This document shows positions 50,140 through 59,067 of a stretch of 64,000 nt of DNA, piece after piece. The stretch's first letter is position 1; the number at the start of each line of letters is the position of its first letter. The stretch is from Mitsuaria sp. GD03876 (GTDB taxonomy: Bacteria > Pseudomonadota > Gammaproteobacteria > Burkholderiales > Burkholderiaceae_C), in NCBI RefSeq assembly GCF_029840635.1, contig NZ_JAOCCU010000017.1:1-64000 (forward strand). Direction: 5' to 3'. The position numbers were made by a program, and so were the translations under genes. A model generated the notes under the pieces. That model was not told the DNA's origin and did not search any database. It worked only from the letters and a program-made list of their open reading frames with translations.

Positions 50140-51585
50140 ATGTCCTCCTCTTCCTCCCCGACCCCGTCGTCCCCGACGACATCGACGACCTCGACCCTCA
50201 CCACCATGCACGCGAACGACGCCACTCCCGCCGCCGACACCGCCACCCTCCAATCGCTGATCCAGTCGCTGCCGGCGGACTTCCAGTGGGGGTCCGCCAC
50301 CAGCGCCGCGCAGATCGAGGGCGCGGCCCGCGAGGACGGCAAGGGCGAATCGATCTGGGACCGCTTCTGCGCCCAGCCCGGCCGCATCAAGGACGCCTCC
50401 ACGATCGACGTGGCCTGCGACCACTACCGCCGCTATCCGGAGGACGTGAAGCTGATGCAGTGGCTGGGCCTGGAGTCCTACCGCTTCTCGTTCTCCTGGC
50501 CGCGGGTGCAGCCGCTGGGCCGCGGCGCGTGGAACGAGGCCGGCTTCGCCTTCTACGACCGGCTGATCGACGAGCTGCTGGCCGCCGGCATCAAGCCCAA
50601 CGCGACGCTGTACCACTGGGACCTGCCGCAGGCGCTGGACGACTCGATCGGCGGGCTGCTGTCGCGCGACGTGGTGCCGCTGTTCGCGGAGTACGCGGCC
50701 GAGATCGCGCGGCGCTTCGGCGACCGCCTGGCGACGATCGCGACGCTGAACGAGCCGTGGTGCTCGGCCACGCTCGGCTACGAGACGGCGCAGTTCGCGC
50801 CCGGCCACACGAATCGCGCCGAGGCCTACCAGGTCTCGCACCACCTGCTGATGATGCATGGCGCGGCGATCCAGGCGATGCGCGCGGTGGGCTCGTCCGC
50901 GCAGTTGGGCATCGTGCTGAACCACACGCCGTCCTTCCCGGCCGATCCGCTGAGCGAGGCGGACCGACGCGCCGCGCGCATCGACGACGGCACCAACGTG
51001 CGCTGGTACATGGACCCGGTGTTCCGCGGCCAGTACCCGGCCGACATCGTCGAGCACCTGGGCGCCGACGCGCCGGTGATCGAGGCCGGCGACCTCGCGC
51101 TGATCCAGCAGCCGCTGGACTTCCTGGGCATCAACTTCTACACGCGCAGCGTGCTCAACGGGCGGCAGCAGTTCGTGACGCCGCCGGGGGAGCTGGGCTT
51201 CACCGACATGGGCTGGGAGATCTACCCGCAGGCGCTGACGCAGCACCTGCTGCGCATCACCCGCGAGTACACGCCGCCGCCGATCGTCATCACCGAGAAC
51301 GGCATGGCCAACGCCGACGCGGTCGTCGACGGCCGCGTGCCGGACCAGGCGCGCATCGCCTACCTGCGCGGCCACCTGGAGGCGCTGGCGCAGGCGGTGG
51401 CGCTGGGCGCGGACGTGCGGGGCTACTTCTACTGGAGCCTGCTGGACAACTTCGAGTGGAACTCCGGCTACCAGAAGCGCTTCGGGCTGTTCCATGTCGA
51501 CTACGCGACCCAGCAGCGCCTGGCCAAGGACAGCGCCCACTGGTACCGGGACCTGATCGCGGCCTTCCGCGCGGCGCCGCGCTGA
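50140..51585 (+). CDS. GH1 beta-glucosidase
   Basis: 481 aa. FQWGSATSAAQIEGA start, acid/base Glu205 in ATLNEPW, nucleophile Glu386 in VITENGM, and YFYWSLLDNFEWNSGYQKRFGLFHVDY, the full GH1 set. No signal peptide, so it acts in the cytoplasm on imported cellobiose/gentio- or laminari-oligosaccharides. The first ~23 residues are a Ser/Thr/Pro-rich low-complexity run; ATG 50206 (MHAND) would give a normal 459-aa enzyme and is the alternative start. It lies in the same operon as the importer. Confidence 0.96.
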   Translation: MSSSSSPTPSSPTTSTTSTLTTMHANDATPAADTATLQSLIQSLPADFQWGSATSAAQIEGAAREDGKGESIWDRFCAQPGRIKDASTIDVACDHYRRYPEDVKLMQWLGLESYRFSFSWPRVQPLGRGAWNEAGFAFYDRLIDELLAAGIKPNATLYHWDLPQALDDSIGGLLSRDVVPLFAEYAAEIARRFGDRLATIATLNEPWCSATLGYETAQFAPGHTNRAEAYQVSHHLLMMHGAAIQAMRAVGSSAQLGIVLNHTPSFPADPLSEADRRAARIDDGTNVRWYMDPVFRGQYPADIVEHLGADAPVIEAGDLALIQQPLDFLGINFYTRSVLNGRQQFVTPPGELGFTDMGWEIYPQALTQHLLRITREYTPPPIVITENGMANADAVVDGRVPDQARIAYLRGHLEALAQAVALGADVRGYFYWSLLDNFEWNSGYQKRFGLFHVDYATQQRLAKDSAHWYRDLIAAFRAAPR

Positions 51586-51786
51586 AGGGCGGCATGGCGG
51601 CGGCGGCGCCGAGGCGGCGTCGCGGAGGCGCTGCGTTGCGCGGCGCCCGCTAAACACCGGTCGGGCGCGCGGTCGTGGCCGGGGAACGGCGGACGGACTG
51701 TGGCAGCATCCGGGGCTTTCGGCGGCGCGCCCGTGACCTCACGGCGGCGCCGCGCGACAGGACGGACCGGTGAAGGAGCACGAGGC

Positions 51787-52782
51787 ATGAGTCAGGGCGA
51801 CATGGCGCCGACGCGGTTGCTGGCGGACGTGGGCGCGACGCACGTGCGCTTCGCCAGCCAGGGCGGCGAGGCGGAACCGCTCGAGCACCTGGCCCGGTAT
51901 CCCTGCCGGGACTTCGACACGCTGGCCGACGCGATCTTCTATCACCTGCATCGCGAGGGCCTGCCGACGCCGCGCAGCTGCGCGATCGGCATCGCGACGG
52001 CGATCACCGGCGACCATGTCCGGATGACCAACCACCACTGGAGCTTCTCCACCCGCGCGCTGCAGTCGGCGCTGGGGGCGGAGCGGCTGCTGGTGCTCAA
52101 CGACTTCACCGCGCTGGCGCTGGCGCTGCCTGCGCTCGGGCCGGAGGCGGTGCGGCGCGTCGGGGGCGGCGAGGTCGTCGCCGGGGCGGCGATGGGGCTG
52201 GTGGGACCGGGCACCGGGCTCGGGGTGTCGGGCCTGCTGCCGTCGGAGGACGGCACGACGATGGTCGCCGTCGGCGGCGAGGGCGGGCATGCCACGCTCG
52301 CGTCGTACGTGCCCGAGGAGCGGGCCGTGCTGGACCTGCTGCACGCGCGCTTCGGCCATGTGTCGGCGGAGCGCGCGGTGTCCGGGCCGGGGCTGGAGAA
52401 CCTCTACATGGCGCTGGCCGAGTTGCGCGGGCTGCGGCTCGCGCCGGGCGAGGGCCGGGCGGCGCCGGCGATCACCGCGGCGGCGCTGGCGGGCGAGCCG
52501 TTCAGCAGCGACGTCGTGGCGATGTTCTGCGCGCTGCTGGGCGACATCGCGGCGCATGTTGCGCTGACGCTGGGCGCGCGCGGCGGGATGTACATCGGCG
52601 GCGGCATCGTGCCGCGCCTGGGCGAGTGGTTCGACCGCAGCCCGTTCCGGGCGCGCTTCGAGGCGGGCGGCCGGCTGACCTCCTACCTGCGCGCGATCCC
52701 GACCTTCGTCGTGCAGCAGGCCGACCAGGCGCCGCTGCTCGGCGCGAGCCGCGCGCTGGACCGGGACGGTCTCGCGCACTGA
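51787..52782 (+). CDS. glk: glucokinase
   Basis: 331 aa. LLADVGATHVRFA (phosphate-1-like motif; usually GGTNARFA), LNDFTALALALPAL (catalytic Asp), GPGTGLGVSGLLP, and VGGEGGHATLASY with EERAVLDLLHARFGHVSAERAVSGPGLENLY, matching the bacterial Glk family. It phosphorylates the glucose that GH1 releases. AAGGAG lies 12-17 nt before the ATG. A 201-nt GC-rich gap separates it from GH1, so it may have its own promoter. It ends at a strong terminator. Confidence 0.92.
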   Translation: MSQGDMAPTRLLADVGATHVRFASQGGEAEPLEHLARYPCRDFDTLADAIFYHLHREGLPTPRSCAIGIATAITGDHVRMTNHHWSFSTRALQSALGAERLLVLNDFTALALALPALGPEAVRRVGGGEVVAGAAMGLVGPGTGLGVSGLLPSEDGTTMVAVGGEGGHATLASYVPEERAVLDLLHARFGHVSAERAVSGPGLENLYMALAELRGLRLAPGEGRAAPAITAAALAGEPFSSDVVAMFCALLGDIAAHVALTLGARGGMYIGGGIVPRLGEWFDRSPFRARFEAGGRLTSYLRAIPTFVVQQADQAPLLGASRALDRDGLAH

Positions 52783-52789
52783 AAAAAAA

Positions 52790-52810
52790 GCGGCCGGGAT
52801 GACCGGCCGC
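52790..52810. terminator. bidirectional terminator, glk / M13 peptidase
   Basis: GCGGCCGG (52790-52797), loop GATGA, CCGGCCGC (52803-52810), with eight A before it (T-run for the minus-strand gene) and TT after. Confidence 0.9.
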
Positions 52811-52829
52811 TTCGTCGTCAGGGATCCGA

Positions 52830-54860
52830 TCACCAGATCCGGATGCGGTCCTCGCTGGACTTGAACATCTTGTCGCCCGGCTTGGTCTTGAAGGCCTCGT
52901 GGAAGCCGTCGTGGTTGATCGCGGCACCGTTGGCGCGGAACTCGGCCGGCGAGTGCGGATCCACCGTCAGCAGCTGCAGCCGGCGTTCCTCGCGCGACTT
53001 CTCGCGCCAGGCCTGCGACCAGCCCATGAAGAAGCGCTGCTCGCCGGTGAAGCCGTCGATCACCGGCGCGGGCTTGCCGCCCAGCGAGCGCAGGTAGGCC
53101 TTGTAGGCGATCTGCAGGCCCGACAGGTCGGCGATGTTCTCGCCCAGCGTCAGCTTGCCGTTCAGGTGCTTGCCGGGGATCGGCTCGTAGCCCTCGTACT
53201 GCGCGACCAGCTTCGCGCCGATGGCCTCGAAGGCCTTGCGGTCCTCGTCGGTCCACCAGTTGCGCAGCGCGCCGGTGCCGTCGAACTGGCTGCCCTGGTC
53301 GTCGAAGCCGTGGCTGATCTCATGCCCGATCACCGCGCCGATGGCGCCGTAGTTGGTCGCGTCGTCCGCCTTCGTGTTGTAGAAGGGCGGCTGCAGGATC
53401 GCGGCCGGGAAGACGATCTCGTTGAGCGTCGGGTTGTAGTAGGCGTTGACGGTCTGCGGCGTCATCAGCCATTCGCGGCGGTCGACCGGCTTGCTGGCCT
53501 TGGCGGCCTGGCGCTGCCATTCGAAGCGGGCCGAGCGCAGGCCGTTGCCCACCGGGTCGCCGGCGCGGACTTCCAGCTTGCCGTAGTCGCGCCAGACGTC
53601 CGGGTAGCCGATCTTCACCATGTACTTGGACAGCTTGTCCTGCGCCTGCGCCTTGGTGGCCGGCGTCATCCAGGTCAGCTTGTCGATCGAGTCCTTGTAC
53701 GAGGCCAGCAGGTTGTTGACCAGCTCCAGCATCCGCGCCTTGTCGGCGGCCGGGAAGTAGCGCTTGACGTAGACCTCGCCGACGGCCTCGCCCAGCGCGC
53801 CGTTGACGTTGTCCACGGCCTGCTGCCAGCGCGGCTTCTCGCTCTTGGCGCCCGTCAGCGCGGTGCCGTGGAAGGCGAAGTGCGCGTCGCGGTAGGCCTT
53901 GGGCAGCGTGTCCGCCGCGCCGTCCAGCACGCGGATGGTCAGGTAGGTCTTGATGTCGTCCAGCGGCACGTCGTTGAGCAGCTTGGCCACGCCGACCAGG
54001 TAGCTCGGCTGCGAGGCCGACAGCTTGTCCAGGCCCGGCAGCGAGGCCGCCTCGAAGAAGGCCGCCCAGTCGAAGCCCGGCGCCTTCTGCGCCAGCTCCG
54101 CCGGCGTCATCGGGTTGTAGAGCTTGACCGGGTCGCGGTTCTCGACCTTGTCCCACTGCACCTCGGCCAGGCCGTGCTCGAAGGCCATCACGCGATCGGC
54201 CACCGCGGCCGGATCCTTCAGGCCCGCCGCCTTGGCCAGCGTCTGGACATAGGCCTTGTAGGCGTCGCGCGCCTTGGACAGGCGCTCGTCGTCCTTCTTG
54301 AGGTAGTAGTCGCGGTCCGGCAGGCCGATGCCGCCTTGCCAGGTCAGCAGCCGGTTGACGGTCGGCTCCTTGAAGTCGGCCTCGATGGCCAGCGGCACCG
54401 GGGTGTCGACCACGCCCATCTGCTTGCCCAGCCACGCGGCCAGCTGCTGGCGCGTCTGGATCGCGGCGATGCTGTCGAGCTGCGGCTGGATCGGCGCCAG
54501 GCCGGCCTTGTCGATGGCCGCCGTGTTCATGTAGGACGCGTAGTAGTCGCCGATCTTCTGCTCGACGCTGCCCGCCTGGCCCTTCTTCTTCGCCAGCTCC
54601 TCGATGATGCCGCGCGCGCGCTTGTCGGACAGGTCGCGCAGCTGCACGAAGGCGCCGTACGAGGCCTTGTCCGCCGGGATCTCGGTGGTGGACAGCCAGT
54701 GGCCGTTGGCGGCGCGGAACAGGTCGTCCTGCGGGCGGACCTGCTTGTCGAAGCTCTTGAGCTCGAGGCCCGATTGCGGCGGGGCCGCCATCGCGAGACC
54801 GCCCAGCTGCATCAGCAGGGCGAGGGTGGTGAGGCGCAGTGCGTTCTTCATCGCTGTCAT
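52830..54860 (-). CDS. M13-family (neprilysin/PepO-like) zinc metalloendopeptidase
   Basis: 676 aa. Signal peptide (LRLTTLALLMQLGGLAMA), then M13_N helical domain and a C-terminal catalytic domain with zinc motif HEISH, ENIAD (third ligand Glu) and NAYYNPTLNEIVFPAAILQPPF, the conserved PepO sequence. Secreted or periplasmic peptidase of small peptides. Start at 54860; MKNAL at 54851 is an alternative. Single gene with its own terminator. Confidence 0.95.
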   Translation of the reverse strand: MTAMKNALRLTTLALLMQLGGLAMAAPPQSGLELKSFDKQVRPQDDLFRAANGHWLSTTEIPADKASYGAFVQLRDLSDKRARGIIEELAKKKGQAGSVEQKIGDYYASYMNTAAIDKAGLAPIQPQLDSIAAIQTRQQLAAWLGKQMGVVDTPVPLAIEADFKEPTVNRLLTWQGGIGLPDRDYYLKKDDERLSKARDAYKAYVQTLAKAAGLKDPAAVADRVMAFEHGLAEVQWDKVENRDPVKLYNPMTPAELAQKAPGFDWAAFFEAASLPGLDKLSASQPSYLVGVAKLLNDVPLDDIKTYLTIRVLDGAADTLPKAYRDAHFAFHGTALTGAKSEKPRWQQAVDNVNGALGEAVGEVYVKRYFPAADKARMLELVNNLLASYKDSIDKLTWMTPATKAQAQDKLSKYMVKIGYPDVWRDYGKLEVRAGDPVGNGLRSARFEWQRQAAKASKPVDRREWLMTPQTVNAYYNPTLNEIVFPAAILQPPFYNTKADDATNYGAIGAVIGHEISHGFDDQGSQFDGTGALRNWWTDEDRKAFEAIGAKLVAQYEGYEPIPGKHLNGKLTLGENIADLSGLQIAYKAYLRSLGGKPAPVIDGFTGEQRFFMGWSQAWREKSREERRLQLLTVDPHSPAEFRANGAAINHDGFHEAFKTKPGDKMFKSSEDRIRIW

Positions 54861-55008
54861 GTCTGGAGTGCCGGCCTGGCTCGGCGAGGCCGTCAGCCTA
54901 TGCCAAAGGCACCCCCATGACGAAAGGCATGACCCCCGGGGAAATACCACGCGGCGCGCGTCTTCACGCCGCGTTCACGCCGCTCGCGGAGGAGGCGGCC
55001 AGGACGGC

Positions 55009-56115
55009 TCAGAGCGCCAGGTACGGCGGCAGCTTGCCATCCTGCGGCCGGACCGCGGCGAAGCGCGCGGCGAGCTTGGACTGCAGCGCCACCGGCAGCG
55101 GCGCGAAGCCGGTGCCGCGGGTCAGGTCGTCGCCGTGCATGAAGCACCAGTAGAGGAAGCTCATCACCGGGCCGGCGCTCTCGCCCTTGGCCGGCGACGC
55201 GTCGATCAGCACGAAGCTGGTCATCGTGATGGGCCAGCTGTCGTTGCCTTCGCGGTCCATCAGCGAGGCCAGGTCGTCGCCCTTGCGCGAGAGGTCGCTG
55301 TTGGCGATGGCGGACTTGAAGCCGGCTTCGCCGGCGGCGACCCACTGGCCCGCCGCGTTGCGCAGCCGCACGCCGTTGAGCTTGTCGCGCTGCACGCGGT
55401 CGTAGCTGACGTAGGCCAGCGTGCCGGCCGCGGCCTTGAGCGCCTTGGCCATGCCGTCGTTGCCCTCGGCGGCCTCGACCTCGCCGGGCCACTTCGGCAG
55501 CGGGCTCGCGCCGACGTCCTTGGCGAAGGCCGGGGAGACGGCGCTCAGGTATTTGGTGAAGCCCTCGGTCGTGCCCGACTTGTCGGCGCGCACGATGCGC
55601 CGGACCGGCAGCGCCGGCAGCGCGACGCCCGGGTTGAGCGCGGCGATGCGGCCGTCGTTCCACTTCGCGATGCGGCCCGCCATCAGCTCGGCCAGCAGGT
55701 CGCCGGAGAGCTGCAGCCGGCCCTCGGGCACGCCCGGCAGGTTCACGACCGGCACGATGCCGCCGACCAGCATCGGGATCTGGATCAGCCGGCGCTTGGC
55801 CAGGTCGTCGGCCACCAGCGGCGAATCGCTGCCGCCGAAGGCCACGCTGCGCGCGGTGATCTGCTTGACGCCGTCGCCGGAGCCGGTCGGCTTGTAGGCC
55901 ACGGGCTGGCCCTTGGATTTCTCGTAGGCCGCGGCCCAGCGCGTGTACACGAGCGACGGGAACGAGGCGCCCGCCCCGGCCAGCGCGGCGGCGGCCTGCG
56001 CGGACGCGGCGGCCGGGCCGAAGGCGGCGGCGAGCGGGACGGTGAGCGGGGCGAAGGGCAGGGCGGCGGTCAGGCGCAGCAGCGCGCGACGCGGGAGGGA
56101 GCGTTGGACAGGCAC
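55009..56115 (-). CDS. pstS: phosphate ABC transporter substrate-binding protein
   Basis: 368 aa. Long signal with RR (LPRRALLRLTAALPFAPLTVPLAAAFG), then AGASFPSLVYTRWAAAYEK, GSGDGVKQITARSVAFGGSDSPL, and VRADKSGTTEGFTKYL, the phosphate-binding signatures of PstS. It delivers phosphate to PstCAB, which is not next to it here (the neighbour is an M13 peptidase). No clear Pho box is seen upstream. Confidence 0.92.
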   Translation of the reverse strand: MPVQRSLPRRALLRLTAALPFAPLTVPLAAAFGPAAASAQAAAALAGAGASFPSLVYTRWAAAYEKSKGQPVAYKPTGSGDGVKQITARSVAFGGSDSPLVADDLAKRRLIQIPMLVGGIVPVVNLPGVPEGRLQLSGDLLAELMAGRIAKWNDGRIAALNPGVALPALPVRRIVRADKSGTTEGFTKYLSAVSPAFAKDVGASPLPKWPGEVEAAEGNDGMAKALKAAAGTLAYVSYDRVQRDKLNGVRLRNAAGQWVAAGEAGFKSAIANSDLSRKGDDLASLMDREGNDSWPITMTSFVLIDASPAKGESAGPVMSFLYWCFMHGDDLTRGTGFAPLPVALQSKLAARFAAVRPQDGKLPPYLAL

Positions 56116-56439
56116 GGTGGGAGGCTCAGGGCTTGGACGAGGGCGGGCGGGATTCTAGTGAGCGCGTTCCTCGCCCGCCGTGACCGATGCACGGCTGCGC
56201 GCACTTGCCGTCCGATCTCGGGGGATCGCTCTAACTTGAGGGCAAATCCCGATGCGCGCTTCATCGCGTGCATGGGCGATTGCCATCTTTGCATGGGAGT
56301 TAAAGCTGAATTCATCGCGTCGCGGGAAGCGCAGGATTAAGCTCGGCGCCCCCCGGCACCGTTACCGGACGATTACAGGCGCCTTCCCTGCGCGCCACCG
56401 GACGCCGCCGGGGCCCCTTTCATCGCGACGGAGATTTGC
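56116..56439. promoter_or_regulatory. divergent region pstS / maeB
   Basis: 324 bp without a gene. TGCATGGG occurs twice (56269-56276 and 56290-56297), exactly 21 bp apart, i.e. on the same DNA face, within an AT-richer zone; it may be a regulator site for maeB. TTAC repeats (GTTACCGGACGATTACA, near 56360) lie closer to maeB. The remaining sequence shows nothing I can name. Confidence 0.4.
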
Positions 56440-58761
56440 ATGACCGACAAGAACGACGGCCTTGGCCTGAGCCCCGCCGAGGCCGCACTGCGCGAGGCGG
56501 CGCTGGACTATCACCGCACCCCGACGCGCGGCAAGATCGCGGTCACCCCGACCAAGCCGCTGGCCAACCAGCGCGACCTGTCGCTGGCCTATTCCCCGGG
56601 CGTGGCCTATCCCTGCCTGGACATCGAGAAGGACCCGTCGCTGGCGGCGGAGTACACCTCGCGCGGCAACCTGGTCGGCGTGGTCACCAACGGCACCGCG
56701 GTGCTGGGCCTGGGCGACATCGGCCCGCTGGCCGCCAAGCCGGTGATGGAAGGCAAGGGCTGCCTGTTCAAGAAGTTCGCCGGCATCGACGTCTTCGACA
56801 TCGAGCTCGCCGAGCGCGATCCCGACAAGCTGGTCGAGATCATCGCGGCGATGGAGCCGACGCTGGGCGGCGTGAACCTGGAGGACATCAAGGCGCCGGA
56901 GTGCTTCTACATCGAGAAGCAGCTGAGCGCGCGGATGAACATCCCCGTCTTCCACGACGACCAGCACGGCACGGCGATCATCTCGAGCTCGGCGCTGCTC
57001 AACGGCCTGGAGCTGGTGGGCAAGGACATCGGCGCGGTGAAGGTGGCGGTGTCGGGCGCCGGCGCCGCGGCCATCGCCTGCCTGGACGTGATGGTCGGCC
57101 TGGGCGTGAAGCGCGAGAACGTCTTCGTCGTCGACTCCAAGGGCGTGATCCACAGCGAGCGCGCCGATGCCGCCAAGCTCGATGAGTCCAAGCGCCGCTA
57201 CTGCCAGATCACGCCGGCCCGCACGCTGGCCGACGTGGTCAAGGACGCCGACGTGTTCCTGGGTTGCTCGGCCGCCGGCGTGCTGACCGGCGAGATGGTC
57301 AAGACCATGGCGCGCCAGCCGATCATCCTGGCGCTGGCGAATCCGGAGCCGGAGATCCGTCCGGAGCTGGCCAAGGAAGCGCGGCCGGATTGCATCGTGG
57401 CGACCGGCCGCTCGGACTATCCGAACCAGGTCAACAACGTCCTGTGCTTCCCGTACATCTTCCGCGGCGCGCTGGATTGCGGCGCGACCAAGATCACCGA
57501 GGCGATGAAGCTGGCCTGCGTGCGCGAGATCGCGGCGCTGGCCAAGGCCGAGACGCCGCCGGAAGTCGCCGCCGCGTACCCGGGCCAGGACCTGGCCTTC
57601 GGCGCCGACTACATCATTCCCAAGCCCTTCGACAGCCGGCTGATCCTGCGCATCGCGCCGGCGGTGGCCAAGGCGGCGGAGGAGTCCGGCGTCGCGACGC
57701 GGCCGATCCAGGACATGGCGGCCTACCGCGAGCAGCTCTCGCGCTTCGTCTACCAGACCGGCATGTTCATGCGTCCGGTCTTCGCCGAGGCCAAGGCCCA
57801 TCCGGCGCGCGTCATCTACGCCGAGGGCGAGGATGAACGCGTGCTGCGCGCGGTGCAGGTGGCGCTGGACGAAGGCCTGGCCCGCCCGACGCTGATCGGC
57901 CGGCCCGAGGTCATCGCGATGCGCCTGAAGCGCGCGGGCCTGCGCCTGAAGCTGGGCGAGGACGCGGCGGTGATCGACCCCGAGAACGATCACCGCTTCC
58001 GCCAGTACTGGGAGGCGTACCACCACGCGATGGGCCGCAACGGCTTCACGCCGGAGATGGCCAAGGCGGCGGTGCGGCGCTCCAACACGACGATCGGCGC
58101 GCTGGCGATCCAGCTCGGCGACGCGGACGCGATGATCTGCGGCCTGGTGGGCCGGTTCGACTCGCACCTGGAGCATGTGAAGGACCTGATCGGCCTGAAG
58201 GCGGAGGTGTCGAACTTCGCGACGATGAACGCGCTGATGCTGGAGCAGCGCACGCTGTTCATCGCGGACACCTTCGTCAACGACGACCCGACCGCGGAAC
58301 AGCTGGCCGACATCGCCGCGCAGGCGGCCGAGGAGCTGCAGCGCTTCGGCCTGCCGCCGAAGGTGGCGTTCCTGTCGCACTCGATGTTCGGCAGCAGCAA
58401 GCGGCCGTCGGCGATCAAGATGCGGCAGGCGCGCGACCTGTTCGCGGCCCGTCATCCGGACATCGAATGCGACGGCGAGATGCACGGCGACGCGGCCTTG
58501 TCGGAGGACGTGCGCGGCACCTTCCTGCCGGACTCGACGCTGAAGGGTGCGGCCAACCTGCTGGTGCTGCCGACGCTGGATGCCGCGAACATCCTGTTCA
58601 ACGTGCTGAAGATCGTCGGTGGCCAGGGCGTGACGGTGGGTCCGATCCTGCTGGGCGCGAAGCGTCCGGTGCACATCCTGACGCCGTCGGCGACGGTGCG
58701 CCGGATCGTCAACATGACGGCGCTGGCCAGTGCCGACGTGAAGGCGCAAGGCGTGAAGTGA
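56440..58761 (+). CDS. maeB: NADP-dependent malic enzyme with phosphotransacetylase-like domain
   Basis: 773 aa two-domain protein. Malic domain (~1-430): [58 protein letters not shown] and the NAD(P) site [15 protein letters not shown]. Phosphotransacetylase-like domain (~440-770), e.g. [18 protein letters not shown], which in MaeB serves acetyl-CoA regulation rather than catalysis. It decarboxylates malate to pyruvate. Pyruvate kinase lies 306 bp downstream, and a palindromic element fills the gap. Confidence 0.95.
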   Translation: MTDKNDGLGLSPAEAALREAALDYHRTPTRGKIAVTPTKPLANQRDLSLAYSPGVAYPCLDIEKDPSLAAEYTSRGNLVGVVTNGTAVLGLGDIGPLAAKPVMEGKGCLFKKFAGIDVFDIELAERDPDKLVEIIAAMEPTLGGVNLEDIKAPECFYIEKQLSARMNIPVFHDDQHGTAIISSSALLNGLELVGKDIGAVKVAVSGAGAAAIACLDVMVGLGVKRENVFVVDSKGVIHSERADAAKLDESKRRYCQITPARTLADVVKDADVFLGCSAAGVLTGEMVKTMARQPIILALANPEPEIRPELAKEARPDCIVATGRSDYPNQVNNVLCFPYIFRGALDCGATKITEAMKLACVREIAALAKAETPPEVAAAYPGQDLAFGADYIIPKPFDSRLILRIAPAVAKAAEESGVATRPIQDMAAYREQLSRFVYQTGMFMRPVFAEAKAHPARVIYAEGEDERVLRAVQVALDEGLARPTLIGRPEVIAMRLKRAGLRLKLGEDAAVIDPENDHRFRQYWEAYHHAMGRNGFTPEMAKAAVRRSNTTIGALAIQLGDADAMICGLVGRFDSHLEHVKDLIGLKAEVSNFATMNALMLEQRTLFIADTFVNDDPTAEQLADIAAQAAEELQRFGLPPKVAFLSHSMFGSSKRPSAIKMRQARDLFAARHPDIECDGEMHGDAALSEDVRGTFLPDSTLKGAANLLVLPTLDAANILFNVLKIVGGQGVTVGPILLGAKRPVHILTPSATVRRIVNMTALASADVKAQGVK

Positions 58762-58782
58762 CGCGAAGCTCGGTGCTGCTGG

Positions 58783-58944
58783 GGAGGCATGGCCACCCCC
58801 GGCGACGAGCTGAGCGAGGGGCGCGCGGAGCGCGCCTTCAAGACTGACTGGGCGCGGACTGTTTGAGGGCAGAGAGCCGAAGGCGAGCGGACCGAGTTGG
58901 GCGCCCCTCGCGAGGGACGAGTCGCCGGGGGTGGACATGCCTCC
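58783..58944. repeat. 162-bp palindromic intergenic element
   Basis: Outer arms 58783-58806 and 58921-58944 are 24-bp inverted repeats with one mismatch. Inside, GCGAGGGGCGC (58814-58824) pairs with GCGCCCCTCGC (58901-58911). The centre (58850-58900) includes GGCGCGGACTGTTTGAGGGC and an AGCCGAAGGCGAGCGG segment, resembling dispersed extragenic repeats known from Burkholderiales genomes. It may act as a terminator for maeB or a structured RNA. The remaining 58762-59067 holds the pyk promoter. Confidence 0.75.
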
Positions 58945-59025
58945 GGCGCCTGGCCGATGCAGGAGGCGACCGTTGGAAACCGTTCCGTAACTCCCGGAAA
59001 CCGTCCCACGGTCGCATTAGCGCCT

Positions 59026-59053
59026 CATAATCGACCGCTGTAACTAAATTTCA
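59026..59053 (+). promoter_or_regulatory. pyk promoter region with HexR-like operator
   Basis: CATAAT at 59026-59031 is a possible -10. TGTAACTAAATTTCA (59039-59053) matches the HexR-type palindrome TGTAATTAAATTACA at 13 of 15 positions and would overlap the transcription start. HexR controls pyk and other central carbon genes in many proteobacteria. The ATG is at 59068. Confidence 0.5.
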
Positions 59054-59067
59054 GACAGAGACAAGTC

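Noticed and set aside
56116-56439. Pho box before pstS
   Set aside because: No tandem CTGTCAT-like heptamers with 11-bp period were found.
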